Shown: piece after piece, positions 10,599 through 22,185 of the stretch
Numbering within the stretch: the first letter of the stretch is position 1
Layout of the letters: each line of letters starts with the position of its first letter
Assembly (NCBI GenBank): GCA_963920525.1
Contig: OY986436.1
Coordinates: 12,103,467 to 12,167,466 of the forward strand
DNA: 64,000 bases
Source: Dichetophora obliterata
Taxonomy: Eukaryota > Arthropoda > Insecta > Diptera > Sciomyzidae
Reading direction: 5' to 3'
The notes under the pieces: model-generated
Databases searched by the model: none
Seen by the model: only the letters and a program-made list of their open reading frames with translations
What the model was told of the DNA's origin: nothing
Program-made: the position numbers and the translations under genes

Positions 10599-11245
10599 CT
10601 CTCAAATATAAATGACAACTAGGGTGTTGTCGTCTTTTATGAAAAAAAAATGCGATTCAGTGTTTTGTTGTGTATTTTTTTTTTAAAGTAGTTATTCTAT
10701 ATTATGCTGTTAGCAGGAAAAAAGTGTGCATTGCTTTGATAATCATTATTTCTTTGATAATTATTATTGAAAATTGTTTTAAAATTTTGTTGCGAGCCGT
10801 TTTTTTTTTTTCAATTAAAATATAAATCGCGACTATTAAGTTGTAATTATTAAAATAATAATGCCTTCAACGTGCGGTATTTACAAAACGGTTTATTTTG
10901 GTGATAAAATTCGAAAATATAATGTGCTAGTGAATGTAATAAGCCATCAGCGGTGGGAATACATTCGCATTACAAAATATTAAAATTAGCTTTTTAAAAA
11001 CTCACTTAAATTTTCTATCAAAACAAACATGTAGTACAGAACGTAGTAGAAAAAGCAGCAGTGAAATGTATCCTTGGGTATTTAGTACTGCAAAAAAGTA
11101 TGATATTCCTGCAACTGATTGCTTTGATGGCATTAAAAAATTACTCTTTTGCTCTTCTCTTTAATTTTACGGGTGTATATCTTCATTCTTGTGAGTAAAC
11201 GTCAAATGAATGGACAACCTATAGCAATTGAATCATGGTGCAAGC

Positions 11246-11842
11246 CATGGTGTAAGAAATATAGGTGTTAGTGAGTTTGACACTTCTCTCTCAAAATGAT
11301 AAAATTATGTTTCTTCGCTCTTGTCGAAAACAGCTGATGATGAATTGCAATGAAAAAAAATTTTTTGTTAAATTCGTGTCTTCTTTCTGCAAGTTTATAA
11401 GATTTTTACTGAGATTAAAATGAGAATAAAGTGATATAGAAAACAATAAAAAATATATGAGACGCTGTACGTTAGCAAAAGAAAAACTACGATGTGAATG
11501 CAAGACAATTTACATGCTGGCCAAAGGTTCATGTTGGCGGCACCTTTCAGAGTACGTTTCTGATAAAATGGCCAAAACATTCAATGACAAACTTGGCAAA
11601 TCGGCGAAGACAACTGCAATAACTTTTTGTCAACACAACATGGCACAATTAATTGCATTAAATATTTATTCACACTTAATTCGCACAATAAAAACTATAG
11701 CACATCATCTAGCAACTCAAACAAATAACACAATTTGACAACTATCAACGTTTCCGCTCTTTCGCTCACAATTTTTTAACAGAAGCGAAGAAATTCATGG
11801 TGTTGTTAAAAATTCACTAACACATGGTTTTCTTACACCAAG
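11246..11842. mobile_element. P-like segment with GGTGTAAGAAA ends
   Basis: The left end CATGGTGTAAGAAATATAGG and the inverted right end CTTGGTGTAAGAAAACCATG share GGTGTAAGAAA and a following GTGTTAGTG. No target duplication is visible (GTGCAAGC against CTACCTAC). Lies inside the 9395-12039 element. Confidence 0.4.
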
Positions 11843-12099
11843 CTACCTACGAGCACAAAGCTACTTTCTTAAATACTTTTCAGTGCTTATATCTCCATCT
11901 CGCTTGCTCATACTATAAACACCAATTAGCTCAAGAAGCTACTTTGTGTGCGTTGAATAAGCGTTCACTATGATCAAAAAAAGCCGAACAAAGCTTTATG
12001 AACCAGCTTCAGCCAAAGCGTCCACTATGAACGCAACCTTACGCGGAACAGCAGCTACTCCTTCGGTCTGTTGGCTGTTTCTCCAAAACATTTAGTTTT

Positions 12100-12692
12100 G
12101 TGCTCCCTCTCTCTAATGCAAGGTCTTCTCTATAGATATATATGTCTTTGACAAAAGCATCTGCGCTCTTGTTCGTTGACTGCGCTCGGCTTGTAGTTCG
12201 TTTGGTTTGTGCGTTCGATATAGTTGCACGGTCGCTGTTCGTGTTGTTGTAACTTTGACGACTTGTGTGTTGTTTTTGTTGGTATTAGGTGTTTTCTGCA
12301 AAACCTACGTTTTTGTTATTCCACAGTTCTTTAACTTAACCAAATAATGCTAATATAAATGTGAAATGAAAACCATATAAACGAAATGTGATGTATAATC
12401 CTTTAAGTGCATGTGAAAACAGTTAAAAATGCAGCACATTTATGTATGTACATGAAGCGGAAATGAGACATTAAAATCAATTGGGGAAAAAAAGGCAAAA
12501 AACACTGCTACGCAATTTCCGCTGCAACCGTAAATAAAGCAAAAAAAAAAGAAGAAAGTACGTTTCTAGTGTAGAAATAAAATGTGTTGAATTGGAAAAT
12601 ATCATTGAACTAAATATACAAAAATTTGTGGAGGAAACAAGTAGCAAAAATAGAAGAGGTTCCAGCAAACAGCCAACTTGAAAGACATTCTG
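12100..12692 (+). other. Candidate host non-coding first exon
   Basis: This interval is less AT-rich and lacks transposon ends. It begins with a stretch containing TGACTGCGCTCGGC and CGGTCGCTGTTCG, turns into an A-rich leader typical of fly 5' UTRs, and reaches CATTCTGTAAGTAC at about 12690, which matches a strong splice donor (GTAAGT). Short upstream reading frames only. This would be an untranslated exon of a gene whose coding part lies outside the window. It is an inference from composition and one splice-donor match, with no RNA support. Confidence 0.25.
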
Positions 12693-14384
12693 TAAGTACA
12701 AAACACAAAAAACTTGAATATTTTTTTAACTAATCTGTTAAGAAATAACTTTGCCTCTCTCTCCATCATCTACTATTTTCTGCAATTTTGAGTATGGAAA
12801 CACTGAAGATTTTTATTTTCAATGAATTATTTAACATTTTGTTTTATACGTTCGCTCTCCTTAATTATAATTTATGCGTGCGTCTGTCCGATTGTCGTAA
12901 GTTTCAGCCGTCTGTCTTATTTCTCTGTTTCCCTTCTGACCATACGTTACTACCTGCTCGCAATAAGGCAAGCACACTCCCATACGCACACACACACAGT
13001 CGCAATGCGCCGCACAAGTTTGCCTCAAACTGCTCCCTTCGTCCGTCATTTCTTTCCTTTTTAAATTAAAAGACACACTCATTTCCTATTTTTGTTTAAT
13101 TTTTGTGTCTGCTCTGCTACTCTGCATAGTTTTTCAAAATGTCTGTCTGCTGCGTTGCTCTTGTTGTTTTTGTGATATTCCCCTCTGTATTATTTGTGCG
13201 CATTGTTGTTGTTTTCACTGCGTCGTTATTTGTTAGGTTTTTTTGTTTTATAGGTTTATTTTTTATTTATTTATGCCGCTTGTCGCTTTGAACCGCAGTA
13301 GCAGCGGTTGTTGGCTTTTTTTTGTGGAATTGTGCTCAATTGAGAGAAAATGTTTTCTCACTCAAAAAAATAATAGCTCTCTCGTGGTAGTGTTGCCAGC
13401 TTTGTGGTTTTTTATATAAATTGCGTACGCAATTCGCTCAGTAACTGTTTTATTAGCGTAGGTTAGTGTTGCTCAGCTTCGAACATGCTTTAATTAGCAG
13501 ACCGGAAGTGATTTTGACCACACATGTGTTTCCGTTGTTATAAAAGTTGATATGTTAAAGCGAATTCACTGACCAGCGTTGCTAGTTGGACAACACCTGT
13601 CGTCAATGGATCCACAAAAATTATCCAAATAACGACGGAATGATTTCACTGGCATAAATGAGAATTTTTATCTTTGTTCAATTCAAAAACTGCACAAACT
13701 TTTGATTGATTAAAAATAAAGCAAATCAATTTTGGTACAGAAATTGTTTAACTCTTTAAAGACGGGATAACTTTTTTACACATGGGCTAATTTTGATTTT
13801 GACTAATTTTTATGTTATACCGTTAGTTTTGCGACATCCGAGGTAGTGATGCCATCTGGCTAAGTGTCATCAGGCATGCGAACTGGTAGAGAATTCCCCG
13901 ATTTTCGGGAATTTAATCTCGATCGGGGAATTGGGGAATGGGCTCAAATATGAGGGGAATTTAAAAATTCATCTAATTTTTAATGATTTTTGCGTGGAAT
14001 TTAACATTTTATCTAATATATGTGAATAATTTGATTTTATATCAAATTTTCTGATGAAATGTTCTTCTGACATTAGAAAAATTTAATTAAAATTAGCAAA
14101 AATATCCTTGTTGCCAAATTAATTTTTTAATAATAAATTTTTGTGCAATTTTGAATGCACTTTTGTTTATTGATTTTGTTTGGCAAAGCGTTTCAGAACT
14201 CTGCAACTGTTTCAAAAAATTATGCAATTTAAACATACAAAATATGTCAAAAAGACAGAAACAATTAGGAGAAGCAGAACTCCGAAGCGCTATGCCAGGG
14301 GCCTAAAGACGGGGTAAAAAAAATAATTTTGTAATTGGCCACTAAGTACCTGTCATGTCCGTATGTTTGATTTTAAAAAAATAA
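12693..14384. other. Host-like, T-rich sequence; no gene recognised
   Basis: Contains GTTGTTGTT- and poly-T-rich stretches, a TTCCCCGATTTTCGGGAA palindrome near 13894, and short frames (12788-13069, 12822-13064) without motifs. Looks like intron or intergenic host DNA. Confidence 0.35.
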
Positions 14385-15582
14385 AAAAAAAATAAACTGG
14401 CCATTTCAGCCCTTGGAAGGACTTTGACCTAGCTTCTATTGTTGAAGACAATAACTTATCCTCAAATTCTCAAAATTATATTCTTCTATGTTTGATTTTA
14501 CCATCACTTAAATTGAAGACAGTAACTTATCCTCAAATTTAAGCATTACAATTATTTTTCAAACTGTACTCTACTTAAAAACTCCTATTATAATTCTTAA
14601 CTTTAAGAAAACATTTTTCCTTAAAATACCTTCCTAAATATGACCATGCAATGCAATACAATGTCACGTCAATAGCTGAAATAAAACTATATAACACCCA
14701 TCATAATATAAAATTAAAAACATACTTAAGTATGATCATGCCATACAATGCCACGTCAATAGTTCGACACAACACTACACAACATAAATCATAATATAAA
14801 ATAAAAACTTAACAAAACATATATAAAAACCTGAAAAACCTATTCTATAAAAAGACAATCATCCCATCTATATTTGTGGAAAAAATCAACCTAAAACCTA
14901 ATCCATTGCCGTGTAGGCATAAAGGCTACCTTTAAACGTTTTTCGACCACAGCCAAGTGGTCTCATCAGTAGGCTTTAAAAAACTAAAAACCTAACCAAC
15001 CTCTAATTCTGAATGCCACGCATTCGAAATAAACTAATCTAATAACAATTAAAAAAATTCACACAACACATTCATGCACAGCACATTCAAAAATACAAAT
15101 ACAGCACATTTATGCTATATATATGCAGCACATTCAAGAAAAAAAAAAAAAACTATAAAATAAAAATCCTAACCAAAGTAAGTAAAAAAACCTATATTGC
15201 TTTACAAAACCAACCGAAAATAGCCAAAGATTGCCACAAAAAGCCAACACAATAACCCACTTAACGTGCAGGCATATGTGCCCAACTTCATTGTAACTCA
15301 CAATGAACTGCTTCCAACGGAAGTCGCAAAACAATCGGTATTGTCTAACAAAACCCACAGACAATACAATCTCATTCGAACTTGCCAAAAAATCAAAATG
15401 TTTTGATTTTTCGTACAACCTGAGTTGTACCAACGATCGCAACATCTATTCCTTGCATTTGATAAAACCCATATTTTAATTATTCTGCTGTGTGACCAAA
15501 GATTTAACGAAAAATTTGACTATGTGAACAGCGCTTTTTATACACTTCAATTAAAGAGAGCAAATTTACTCCATATGGGTGT
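14385..15582. repeat. Decayed dispersed and tandem repeats
   Basis: 14385-14442 repeats the block at 4005-4065. TTGAAGACAATAACTTATCC-like sequence occurs at about 14441 and 14512. TATGACCATGC...ATGTCACGTCAATAG occurs at about 14639 and again, diverged, near 14730. These are short degenerate duplications. The rest, including the 103-codon minus-strand frame at 15134-15445, shows no known protein. Confidence 0.4.
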
Positions 15583-16002
15583 TGTTACGGTGGTCGTCAT
15601 ATGATCCCTGGTCATGTCACTTTTTACTCTCTTTTTTTGGTTTGATGAGCTGTGTGACGAAAGTATGTTATGCTGGTGGTCATATGATATGATGGTCACA
15701 CGAGTACACTTTTTGCTACTTTTAGTATTTTTTCAACCGATGAGTGTTGCTATTAAGCAGGTTTCCTTACTGATTTCATACATTTCGTACTAAAAATGTA
15801 CTATTTTCATGCCTAAACACAAATGCTGTGTATAATTCCACAACGCAACACTGTTTTGATCCCATGATTTCATATTTTTGTCGAATCATTTGGTGACCGT
15901 GGTGGTGAAAAATTTACTCTTGCTCTCGCTCTCAATTTTTTAATTTACATTAAAACAAAAACAATGCATGACCATGATGAGCATATGACCGCCACCGTAA
16001 CA
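15583..16002. mobile_element. MITE with TGTTACGGTGG ends
   Basis: The left TGTTACGGTGGTCGTCATAT and inverted right TGTTACGGTGGCGGTCATAT match over at least 20 bp with two differences. Internal GGTCATGT/CATGACC blocks lie near both ends. TSD unclear. Non-coding. Confidence 0.65.
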
Positions 16003-17218
16003 GGGCACTATCTGCCTCAACTCTAAACCAGTGTTGCCGAATTGAGGTAAATTTCCCTTTTTGAGCGATATTTTGTCGTAATATTTGGCAAAAAGGGAAA
16101 AGGGAATTTTTTACTCTACAGAAGGAAAAATAGGAAATTATGTATATATATAATTATTTATCCATTAATTCCATTCCAGATCCGCTCATCTCCATTTTCA
16201 CGAATTCAATTTTAAGATCAAAATGTTGCTTTCTATGTAAAAAAAATATTTTTCAATTTCTTTAATTGTCAGTAAATTAATCTTGAGGTCGAACATTTTA
16301 GATTTAAAAAATTTTAATGCTGACTTTATATTTAGAAACTTAAAACAATTAGTCAACATTGTTTTAACTTTGCCGCATTCAAACGCTGAGTCCTAAATCT
16401 TTTTTCTATAGTGACTGCTGCAAAAACCAAGTCTGCTGTAAATCGAAGAGGAAGCGATATGCTTAGGGCCAATTTTTTAGTGCGAGCTTAAACTCTAGTC
16501 AAATTAAACTGAAGTTAATTCACCAAAATTAGAAAATTATGTTTCGATGTTTTTTATCCCCACTCGCAGAGCGATGAAAATGGGTACGTTAAAATGAGAA
16601 GGCAAACGGGGTGTCGTTTTTCTTGATAACCAGATGTGGTATTGAAATTCTGCGGGCGGCATTTTGTTGGCAATTACGTCAGACAGGTCCTGAACTAGGA
16701 TATTTTTAAAATATAAAATTTTACAAAATGGCGCGATTTCTAAAAATAGTTCCTATAAATCCACTAACTTTCAGTAAATTTTAGAAAATTTACAATTTTT
16801 AAAATGGTGTGGCTTTGAAGAGGCTTCACCTTTCGTGGTGAACAATCAAAAATGAACATATTTATAGCGAATGAACAACAAACTTATAGCAATTTTAGTG
16901 AAAAGTACCCAAAATGTTGACCGAATTCTGAACACTTTTGCACTAAAAAATTTCATGAATCTAAAAATCTTCCTATTTACAACTTTGGTGTCCCAACTAC
17001 CTTTCATTTGCACCAATTTTTTAGGTAGTTATTTCAGATTGATAAAAAGTTACTGCGAAAAAACGTTGATTTTTGGCGAAAAAGTGATTTTTTTAAATCA
17101 AAACCGCTGATTCCACCGATTTTGATATCCTTTTGGATTTAAGATCTACTTGAATCCAGCTCCCAGAATATGTGTGTCGAAAAAAATGTTTTTTTTTTTA
17201 TCCACCTTAATATATATA

Positions 17219-17440
17219 CAGTATCGGACAAAACTAAAGCACGGACTTCTGCTTGTTCCCAAATTATACAATAAAGTTTAAATAAAAACACTTATTTAAT
17301 TTGTATTCTTTATTTTATGTGGAAAACATACTAAATATACAAAAATTATAATTAAAATGCTTTTGTTTTTAATTTAACCATTTTTTTTTACAAAGTTATG
17401 CCAAAAGCCAAGAAATGCCAGCGACAAAACTAAAGCACAT
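17219..17440 (+). repeat. Left IR/DR end of the Tc1 element
   Basis: The outer repeat starts at 17219. An inner copy, GACAAAACTAAAGCAC, starts at about 17423 in the same orientation. In IR/DR elements these are the two transposase binding sites of one end. Confidence 0.85.
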
Positions 17441-17531
17441 AATCTTTGATGCTTGCTGTTTTATTTGATTATTAGAAACTACCAACAACAAGTGCCGTTA
17501 AATAAGAAAACCGTTATTTGGAGAACATCTT

Positions 17532-18539
17532 GTGAAGAACATTGAGTGTTTTTTGCTCGCAATAAGTATTCAACTCAAATCAGAGAAAAAAATAATTAGT
17601 GATTTTAATAATGGTGAATCAGTGACATGCATTTCTAAGAAATTTGGGATTCACCATAGCGTAATTTCCCGGACTATAAGCCGATTCAGCTCTTCGGGTT
17701 CGTTGACTACCATACATGGAGGTGGTCGACCGCGAAAAACCACCAAACGCGAAGACCAGGCAATTATTCGGATTATTAAAAAGGATCCTTTTGTATCAGC
17801 AAGGTCTATTGCAAATCAATTGGAATTAAACATAACGCCCAGATCCATCCAAAGTCGAGCTGTGGATGGTGGCTTCGCAACATACAGAAGCGCAAAAAAA
17901 ACGTTTATTTCCCATAAAAATGTAAAGGCCAGGCTTGAGTTTGCAAAGGAACATCTTAACTGGACTACTTCTCGATGGAAAACTGTGCTTTTCTCTGACG
18001 AATCGAAATTCAATTTAAAGGATTCTGACGGATTCAAGCTAGTGCGTAGACCAAGAGGAAAACGCCTTGACCCACGCTATACTAAAGGCACAGTAAAGCA
18101 CGGGGGAGGGAATGTAATGATCTGGGGATGTTTTTCGGGTCATGGAATCGGACCAATCCATAAGATAAACGGTATAATAGATCGTTTTATGTATAAAGAT
18201 ATTTTGCAAGAAGTTATGCTACCACATGCAGAGGAGGAAATGCCACTAAAGTGGATATTTCAGCAGGATAACGACCCCAAACACACTGCAAAATGTGTGA
18301 AAGAGTGGTTTGTTAATAATAAGATCGATGTTTTAAAGTGGCCAGCCCAATCGCCAGATCTCAATCCCATAGAAAATCTATGGGAAATTGTAGATCGTAA
18401 AATATTACGCGAAACTTGCAAAAATAATGAGGACGAGCTTTTCCGTCAAGCAGAAATCGCATGGAAAGGCATTTCTGGGAATGTCTTGTCCAATCTTATT
18501 GAGTCCATGCCACGCAGATATGAAAAGCAGCAGTTATGA
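17532..18539 (+). CDS. Tc1-like transposase, intact, DD34E
   Basis: This 335-residue protein would excise and reinsert the surrounding element at TA dinucleotides. Residues about 15-110 form the paired-like DNA-binding region: a first helix-turn-helix (SEKKIISDFNNGESVTCISK), a GRPRKT hook near residue 66, and a second helix-turn-helix ending at ITPRSIQSRAVDGGF. The catalytic domain carries FSDES (first D), WIFQQDNDPKHTA (second D, counted at the first D of DND) and NPIENLW (E), with 34 residues between the second D and the E. WGCFSGHGIGP and WPAQSPDLNP are standard Tc1 blocks. The length is normal for the family (about 340). The annotated start has no clear alternative in frame upstream, but homologues often begin close to the first helix, so the first 10-15 residues are uncertain. 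A nuclear-localised product is expected. No frameshift or internal stop is present. The inverted repeats on both sides match, so the gene could serve its own element. Confidence 0.95.
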   Translation: MKNIECFLLAISIQLKSEKKIISDFNNGESVTCISKKFGIHHSVISRTISRFSSSGSLTTIHGGGRPRKTTKREDQAIIRIIKKDPFVSARSIANQLELNITPRSIQSRAVDGGFATYRSAKKTFISHKNVKARLEFAKEHLNWTTSRWKTVLFSDESKFNLKDSDGFKLVRRPRGKRLDPRYTKGTVKHGGGNVMIWGCFSGHGIGPIHKINGIIDRFMYKDILQEVMLPHAEEEMPLKWIFQQDNDPKHTAKCVKEWFVNNKIDVLKWPAQSPDLNPIENLWEIVDRKILRETCKNNEDELFRQAEIAWKGISGNVLSNLIESMPRRYEKQQL

Positions 18540-18600
18540 AAAATAAGGGTTACGCAACCAAGTATTAGATAAATAAAATTTTTTTTTAATATATTGAACC

Positions 18601-18847
18601 TGTGCTTTAGTTTTGTCGAGTAAGGATAACGAATATTTTCAATTAAATATGATTCTTTTTGTTTAAAATAAAGAATATTATGTTTTGTTTTTTTTTAGTA
18701 AACTTAGTGTCATTCATTGTCATTATATCATTATAAAATAATCATTATAAAATAATAAAAAAAAAATTAAATCCAACCAAGTTTTCCAATTTTTTTGAAC
18801 TACATAGTAGTAAGCAATATTCCGTGCTTTAGTTTTGTCCGATACTG
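18601..18847 (-). repeat. Right IR/DR end of the Tc1 element
   Basis: The inner copy of the direct repeat (TGTGCTTTAGTTTTGTCG, inverted) is at 18601-18618. The outer 27-bp repeat ends at 18847. The spacing of the two copies is similar to that on the left side. A polyadenylation-like AATAAA lies between the stop codon and the inner repeat (near 18572). Confidence 0.85.
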
Positions 18848-19318
18848 TATATATATAGTTCTGTTACTCCTAAAATAATTCGAATTTAAAAAATCCTTTA
18901 AAGGCATTATTTTTGAAAGATTTTAGAAGACATATATGAAAAAAAAAATCGAAAAATTTTTTAACCGCAGGTCATACCTTAATATGTACTAGTTAATACT
19001 TAAGATAAGCATAATTTATTTATGTATTTTTTAAGTCAAAATATAATTTATTTATCAAACTAATAATGAAATAATTTATTTATGTTTAATCATATATTTA
19101 TTTTTTTTTTATCAAACTGATCTCAAAATGCGAATTTATATAAAACTAAACCATAAAACCATTATGAGAAAGTATTTTGTTGTTGTATTTGTTTTCTCAA
19201 AGAAGTCACTATGGGAATTTTCGTGGGATGTTTCATAGTTCGCCGAGGTAAAAAATTTTCGTTTTTCACTTATTTGAGGGGAAATTTGTTAAAGGTACCT
19301 GGCAACACTGCCCTAAAC

Positions 19319-20255
19319 ACTCACTCTGCTCACTCATTGATGAGTACATTTTTATTGTACGCACTACGGTATCTTCAAGACAACACTCGCGCAAACTCGC
19401 GGCTACAAAATGAGGTAAAATCAGAAAAAACAACTTTCTCTTTCGCTCCAATTGCATTGAGTTCAATTGAGTTTAAACAACAACAAAACTATTTCATTCA
19501 TTTCTCATTTCTGAGAAAAACATCGTAAAACAACAACGATTGGCAGTGTTTTTTTTTGCTATGTTCTCTGTTGTCTGCAAGACGTACCGACGAAGAATCT
19601 AAAAAAATGTTCATAGAAGAAAAAAAAAGGCCGTTGAATGGAATTTTTCGCCAGATGCTGCTTCTGTTGCGTTGACCGCTGCCTCTGCTACTTGTTCGTG
19701 AATTTTGCTCAACGTAGCGCTTGTCTGCTGCGCGTCCATTGCCGGCCGCCTGTCCTTATTTTTTAAAATGTTTTCTTAGCTCTTGTTCGAAATGGTACGT
19801 CGAAATTTGCCTAATTTGCGATAGTATGTATTTAAATTTTTGCTGCCGTTTAGTACTATTCTACTACTATTTTCTTAATATAAACTTGTAGTTTAATTTA
19901 TTTGAATCAATTACATACATAGGTGAATATGATTATTTAAAGGTGCGACCATAACTAACTTTTACATACACACATGGACAAAAGTAATCATCGCTTAGCC
20001 TCTGCACGATTTGAATCATCACCAGCCCAGAAAATAATTGCAAAATAAAAATTATAATTTTATTTTAATTTATCAATGCATTGATGTATTTTTAAAATAA
20101 AAAAATTAGGGATTCCAAAAATCAATATTTTTTTTACATTTTTCGCAATAAAAATACCTACATATACTCGAAAAATTTCAGACCGAAATTTAAAATATTT
20201 TTAAAGTTACAGATGAAAGAAGAGAACACTCGCACAGTGTTTTCTTTTTGCCATA
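19319..20255. other. Host-like stretch; no gene recognised
   Basis: Contains CACTCTGCTCACTCATTGATG near 19321 and GTCTGCTGCGCGTCC near 19725, less AT-rich than the neighbourhood, and short frames at 19211-19528 without motifs. Possibly host regulatory or intronic DNA. Confidence 0.3.
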
Positions 20256-20947
20256 AGGCCTGTTTCCAGCTCTCAAGTAAAGCTTATTTTCATACATAAA
20301 TCTGAAAAGTAATCGAAAAGTAATTTTTCCTTGTCAAAATTACTTGAAAGAGAATCCAGCTCGTAAGAAAAATTTTCTGTTCTTACTACTTTTTTTTCAT
20401 TGAAAAGTGACAACGGTAACACTGTGAATGTCAAGAAATATATGCAAGTTATATTATTACTTCAAGTAAAATTTTTGCAACCAACATTCAAAGGTAAATA
20501 ATTTTATTGATATCATTGATTAATTGATTTAAAATTAATAAAAGAATATTTTAGACATGCACATGAACATTTCTACGGAGGGAGAAGAAGAGGCAGTCAA
20601 TTTTGAGGGGCAGATGTCTTCCGAGAAGCGGTCGAAAGCTGTCCGGAAGAAGCGGTCTGACAACATGTAAACAAAATGTAATAAAATGTAAACAAACGCT
20701 TTTCCCTATTACTTACCTTTGCAATTCAGCCATTACTCATTTAATGAATTATTTCAATATTTATTGCAACAAATTTATTTCAATGTTTGATGAAAACAAA
20801 TCAGCCTAAATTTTCAATACAAAGTGATACAATGCTGGAACTGTCAAAACTCTCGCCGTCAAAATTACTTGTCTACTACTTTTTTACACTCAAGAAACTT
20901 AAGTAACTTTTTTCTTGAGTAATTACTTGAGAGCTGGATAGAGACCT
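20256..20947. mobile_element. MITE with CCAGCTCTCAAGTAA subterminal repeats
   Basis: The left end AGGCCTGTTTCCAGCTCTCA pairs with the inverted right end AGGTCTCTATCCAGCTCTCA. ATA is duplicated on both sides (20253-20255 and 20948-20950). Internal variants of AATTACTTGA and CCAGCTC recur. Non-coding. Confidence 0.7.
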
Positions 20948-21361
20948 ATAAATAGGAAAAATCAGTTTCCAAAAAAGTTTCGATTTCTGATAGAAAACAC
21001 TTGAATTTAGAAGAAGCCGAGAGGGTTTTTAATTTTTTTATTTGGTTTGGTTACATGGAGCTCTGAAAGTCAAGTGTTAAAAAAACTGATAGTTTAACAA
21101 AAAAAAAAAAACCTAAATTTTGGTCCAACTTCTGAATCCTCTGAGTTACTTTAAATGCAACCCTAATTAATGAAGCATATTTTAAAAACTTGTAATCAAA
21201 TGCAACTAAGAAAATTATTCAGGGTTTGTTTTGATTACAACTTTCGTTTTACTGATACTTTCAAAGTCGTAGTGATTATTCAAGGGAAAAAAGTGCTTTT
21301 AAAATTTTGAAAGATAATAAAAAAGAAGTATATCGAGGTATATTGTAAATTTTTTTGCTTA

Positions 21362-21797
21362 AAGTCCTATTCAAAATAGACGAAACGAGACGATTGCAAC
21401 TTGCGGAATATCTGCAATCGTTTTGTCTGTTTTGACATTTAACCCAAAATGAAAGGATTTGCTCAACTCGTCTGAAACAGCTGATCAATTGCGAACAGAG
21501 TGTTTTTTAGTTATCAATTAATGTGCAATTATAATATTGTTAATCATTAAACAAAAATTTGTGTAACTCTGAGTGAAAAAAATGTCGAACACTTTGAACA
21601 GCTGTTGTTGACGAGTTGAGACGTTAAAAGTTCGGTTTCTATGGAACAAAACGTTTTGTCAAATCGTTTCGTTCAGTTTCTATGAGTTGACGTGTGTCTA
21701 TTTTTGGACAGCAACATTGAATTGCATTTATGCGAACATTTTCGTCTTCCCTCGTAACGTCTATTTTCGTCTATTTAGTCTATTTTCGTTAGGCCTT
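21362..21797. mobile_element. Probable MITE with AAAATAGAC ends
   Basis: The left AAGTCCTATTCAAAATAGAC and inverted right AAGGCCTAACGAAAATAGAC agree at most positions. A short perfect hairpin CGATTGCA...TGCAATCG lies near 21393-21422. No clear TSD. Confidence 0.45.
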
Positions 21798-21813
21798 GAA
21801 ACGGGGTACAGAT

Positions 21814-22172
21814 CATGGCAAAATTAGACAAGGTAGTGTTAGGGCGGGGAGCCCGTGACCGAAACTGTCAAAACGACGAAAAAGTAAAAATAGGCAAAAA
21901 TAGCAAAATGGCTGAGTTTGACAGTTATGGTCAAGGTTCATTTTAAAGGTTGTGGCACTTGAGAGAAATGCACTCTTTTTCTGCCTTTGCTTTAACTGTC
22001 ACTGTGCTTTTCTTTGTTCTATGCATTCATTTTCTTGATTTCTTTTCATTCATTCTGACTGTTCGACCGAGCTCGCTCTCAAGTGCCGCAACCTTATAAA
22101 TGTGCCTTGGTTATGGGCACCATGAAAGAGAGGATGTTCAGCCCTAACACTACCTTGTCTAGTTTTGTCATG
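21814..22172. mobile_element. P-like MITE, 359 bp
   Basis: Inverted ends CATGGCAAAATTAGACAAGG and CATGACAAAACTAGACAAGG, both continuing into TAGTGTTAGGGC. Octamer flanks GTACAGAT (21806-21813) and GTACACAT (22173-22180) agree at 7 of 8. Internal CTGTCAAAAC blocks are shared with the P-like MITEs at 24409 and 32402. Confidence 0.8.
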
Positions 22173-22185
22173 GTACACATTAGCG

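Larger units (their letters stand above)
9395..12039. mobile_element. Large inverted-repeat element with nested insertions
   Basis: The left end AGCCACGTTCATAGTGAACG and the right end (AGGTTGCGTTCATAGTGGAC read inward) are inverted, with TA on each side. Inner arms also pair: the left stretch near 9650-9700 (ATAGGTTTTCCATTCGTTTG) matches an inverted stretch near 11200-11235. The interior holds a small P-like MITE (9457-9612), a hAT foldback (9741-10598) and another P-like segment (11246-11842). No transposase reading frame. Confidence 0.5.
17219..18847 (+). mobile_element. Complete Tc1/mariner element of IR/DR type
   Basis: The ends are perfect inverted repeats of 27 bp beginning CAGTATCGGACAAAACTAAA, flanked by TA on both sides within a TATATA context. 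Each end also holds an inner direct copy of GACAAAACTAAAGCAC about 200 bp inside, the IR/DR layout known from some Tc1 elements such as Sleeping Beauty and Paris. The transposase frame is open and full length, so the copy looks potentially autonomous and young relative to the surrounding debris. Confidence 0.95.
16029..19310. mobile_element. hAT element hosting a Tc1 element
   Basis: TIR CAGTGTTGCC at both ends; octamer flanks CTCTAAAC (16021-16028) and CCCTAAAC (19311-19318) agree at 7 of 8 positions. The subterminal left AGGTAAATTTCCC resembles the inverted right GGTACCTTTAACAAATTTCCC region. About 1.63 kb of the length is the Tc1 element at 17219-18847; the hAT part is about 1.65 kb and shows no transposase. 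Confidence 0.85.

Noticed and set aside
9603..10622. Two similar peptides starting MQVFENSA on opposite strands
   Set aside because: They are the two arms of the hAT foldback; similarity comes from the inverted repeat, not from paralogous genes.
12788..13082. Three overlapping frames of 73-93 codons around 12788-13082
   Set aside because: They overlap on both strands in a CACA-rich stretch and show no homology; likely chance frames in host non-coding DNA.
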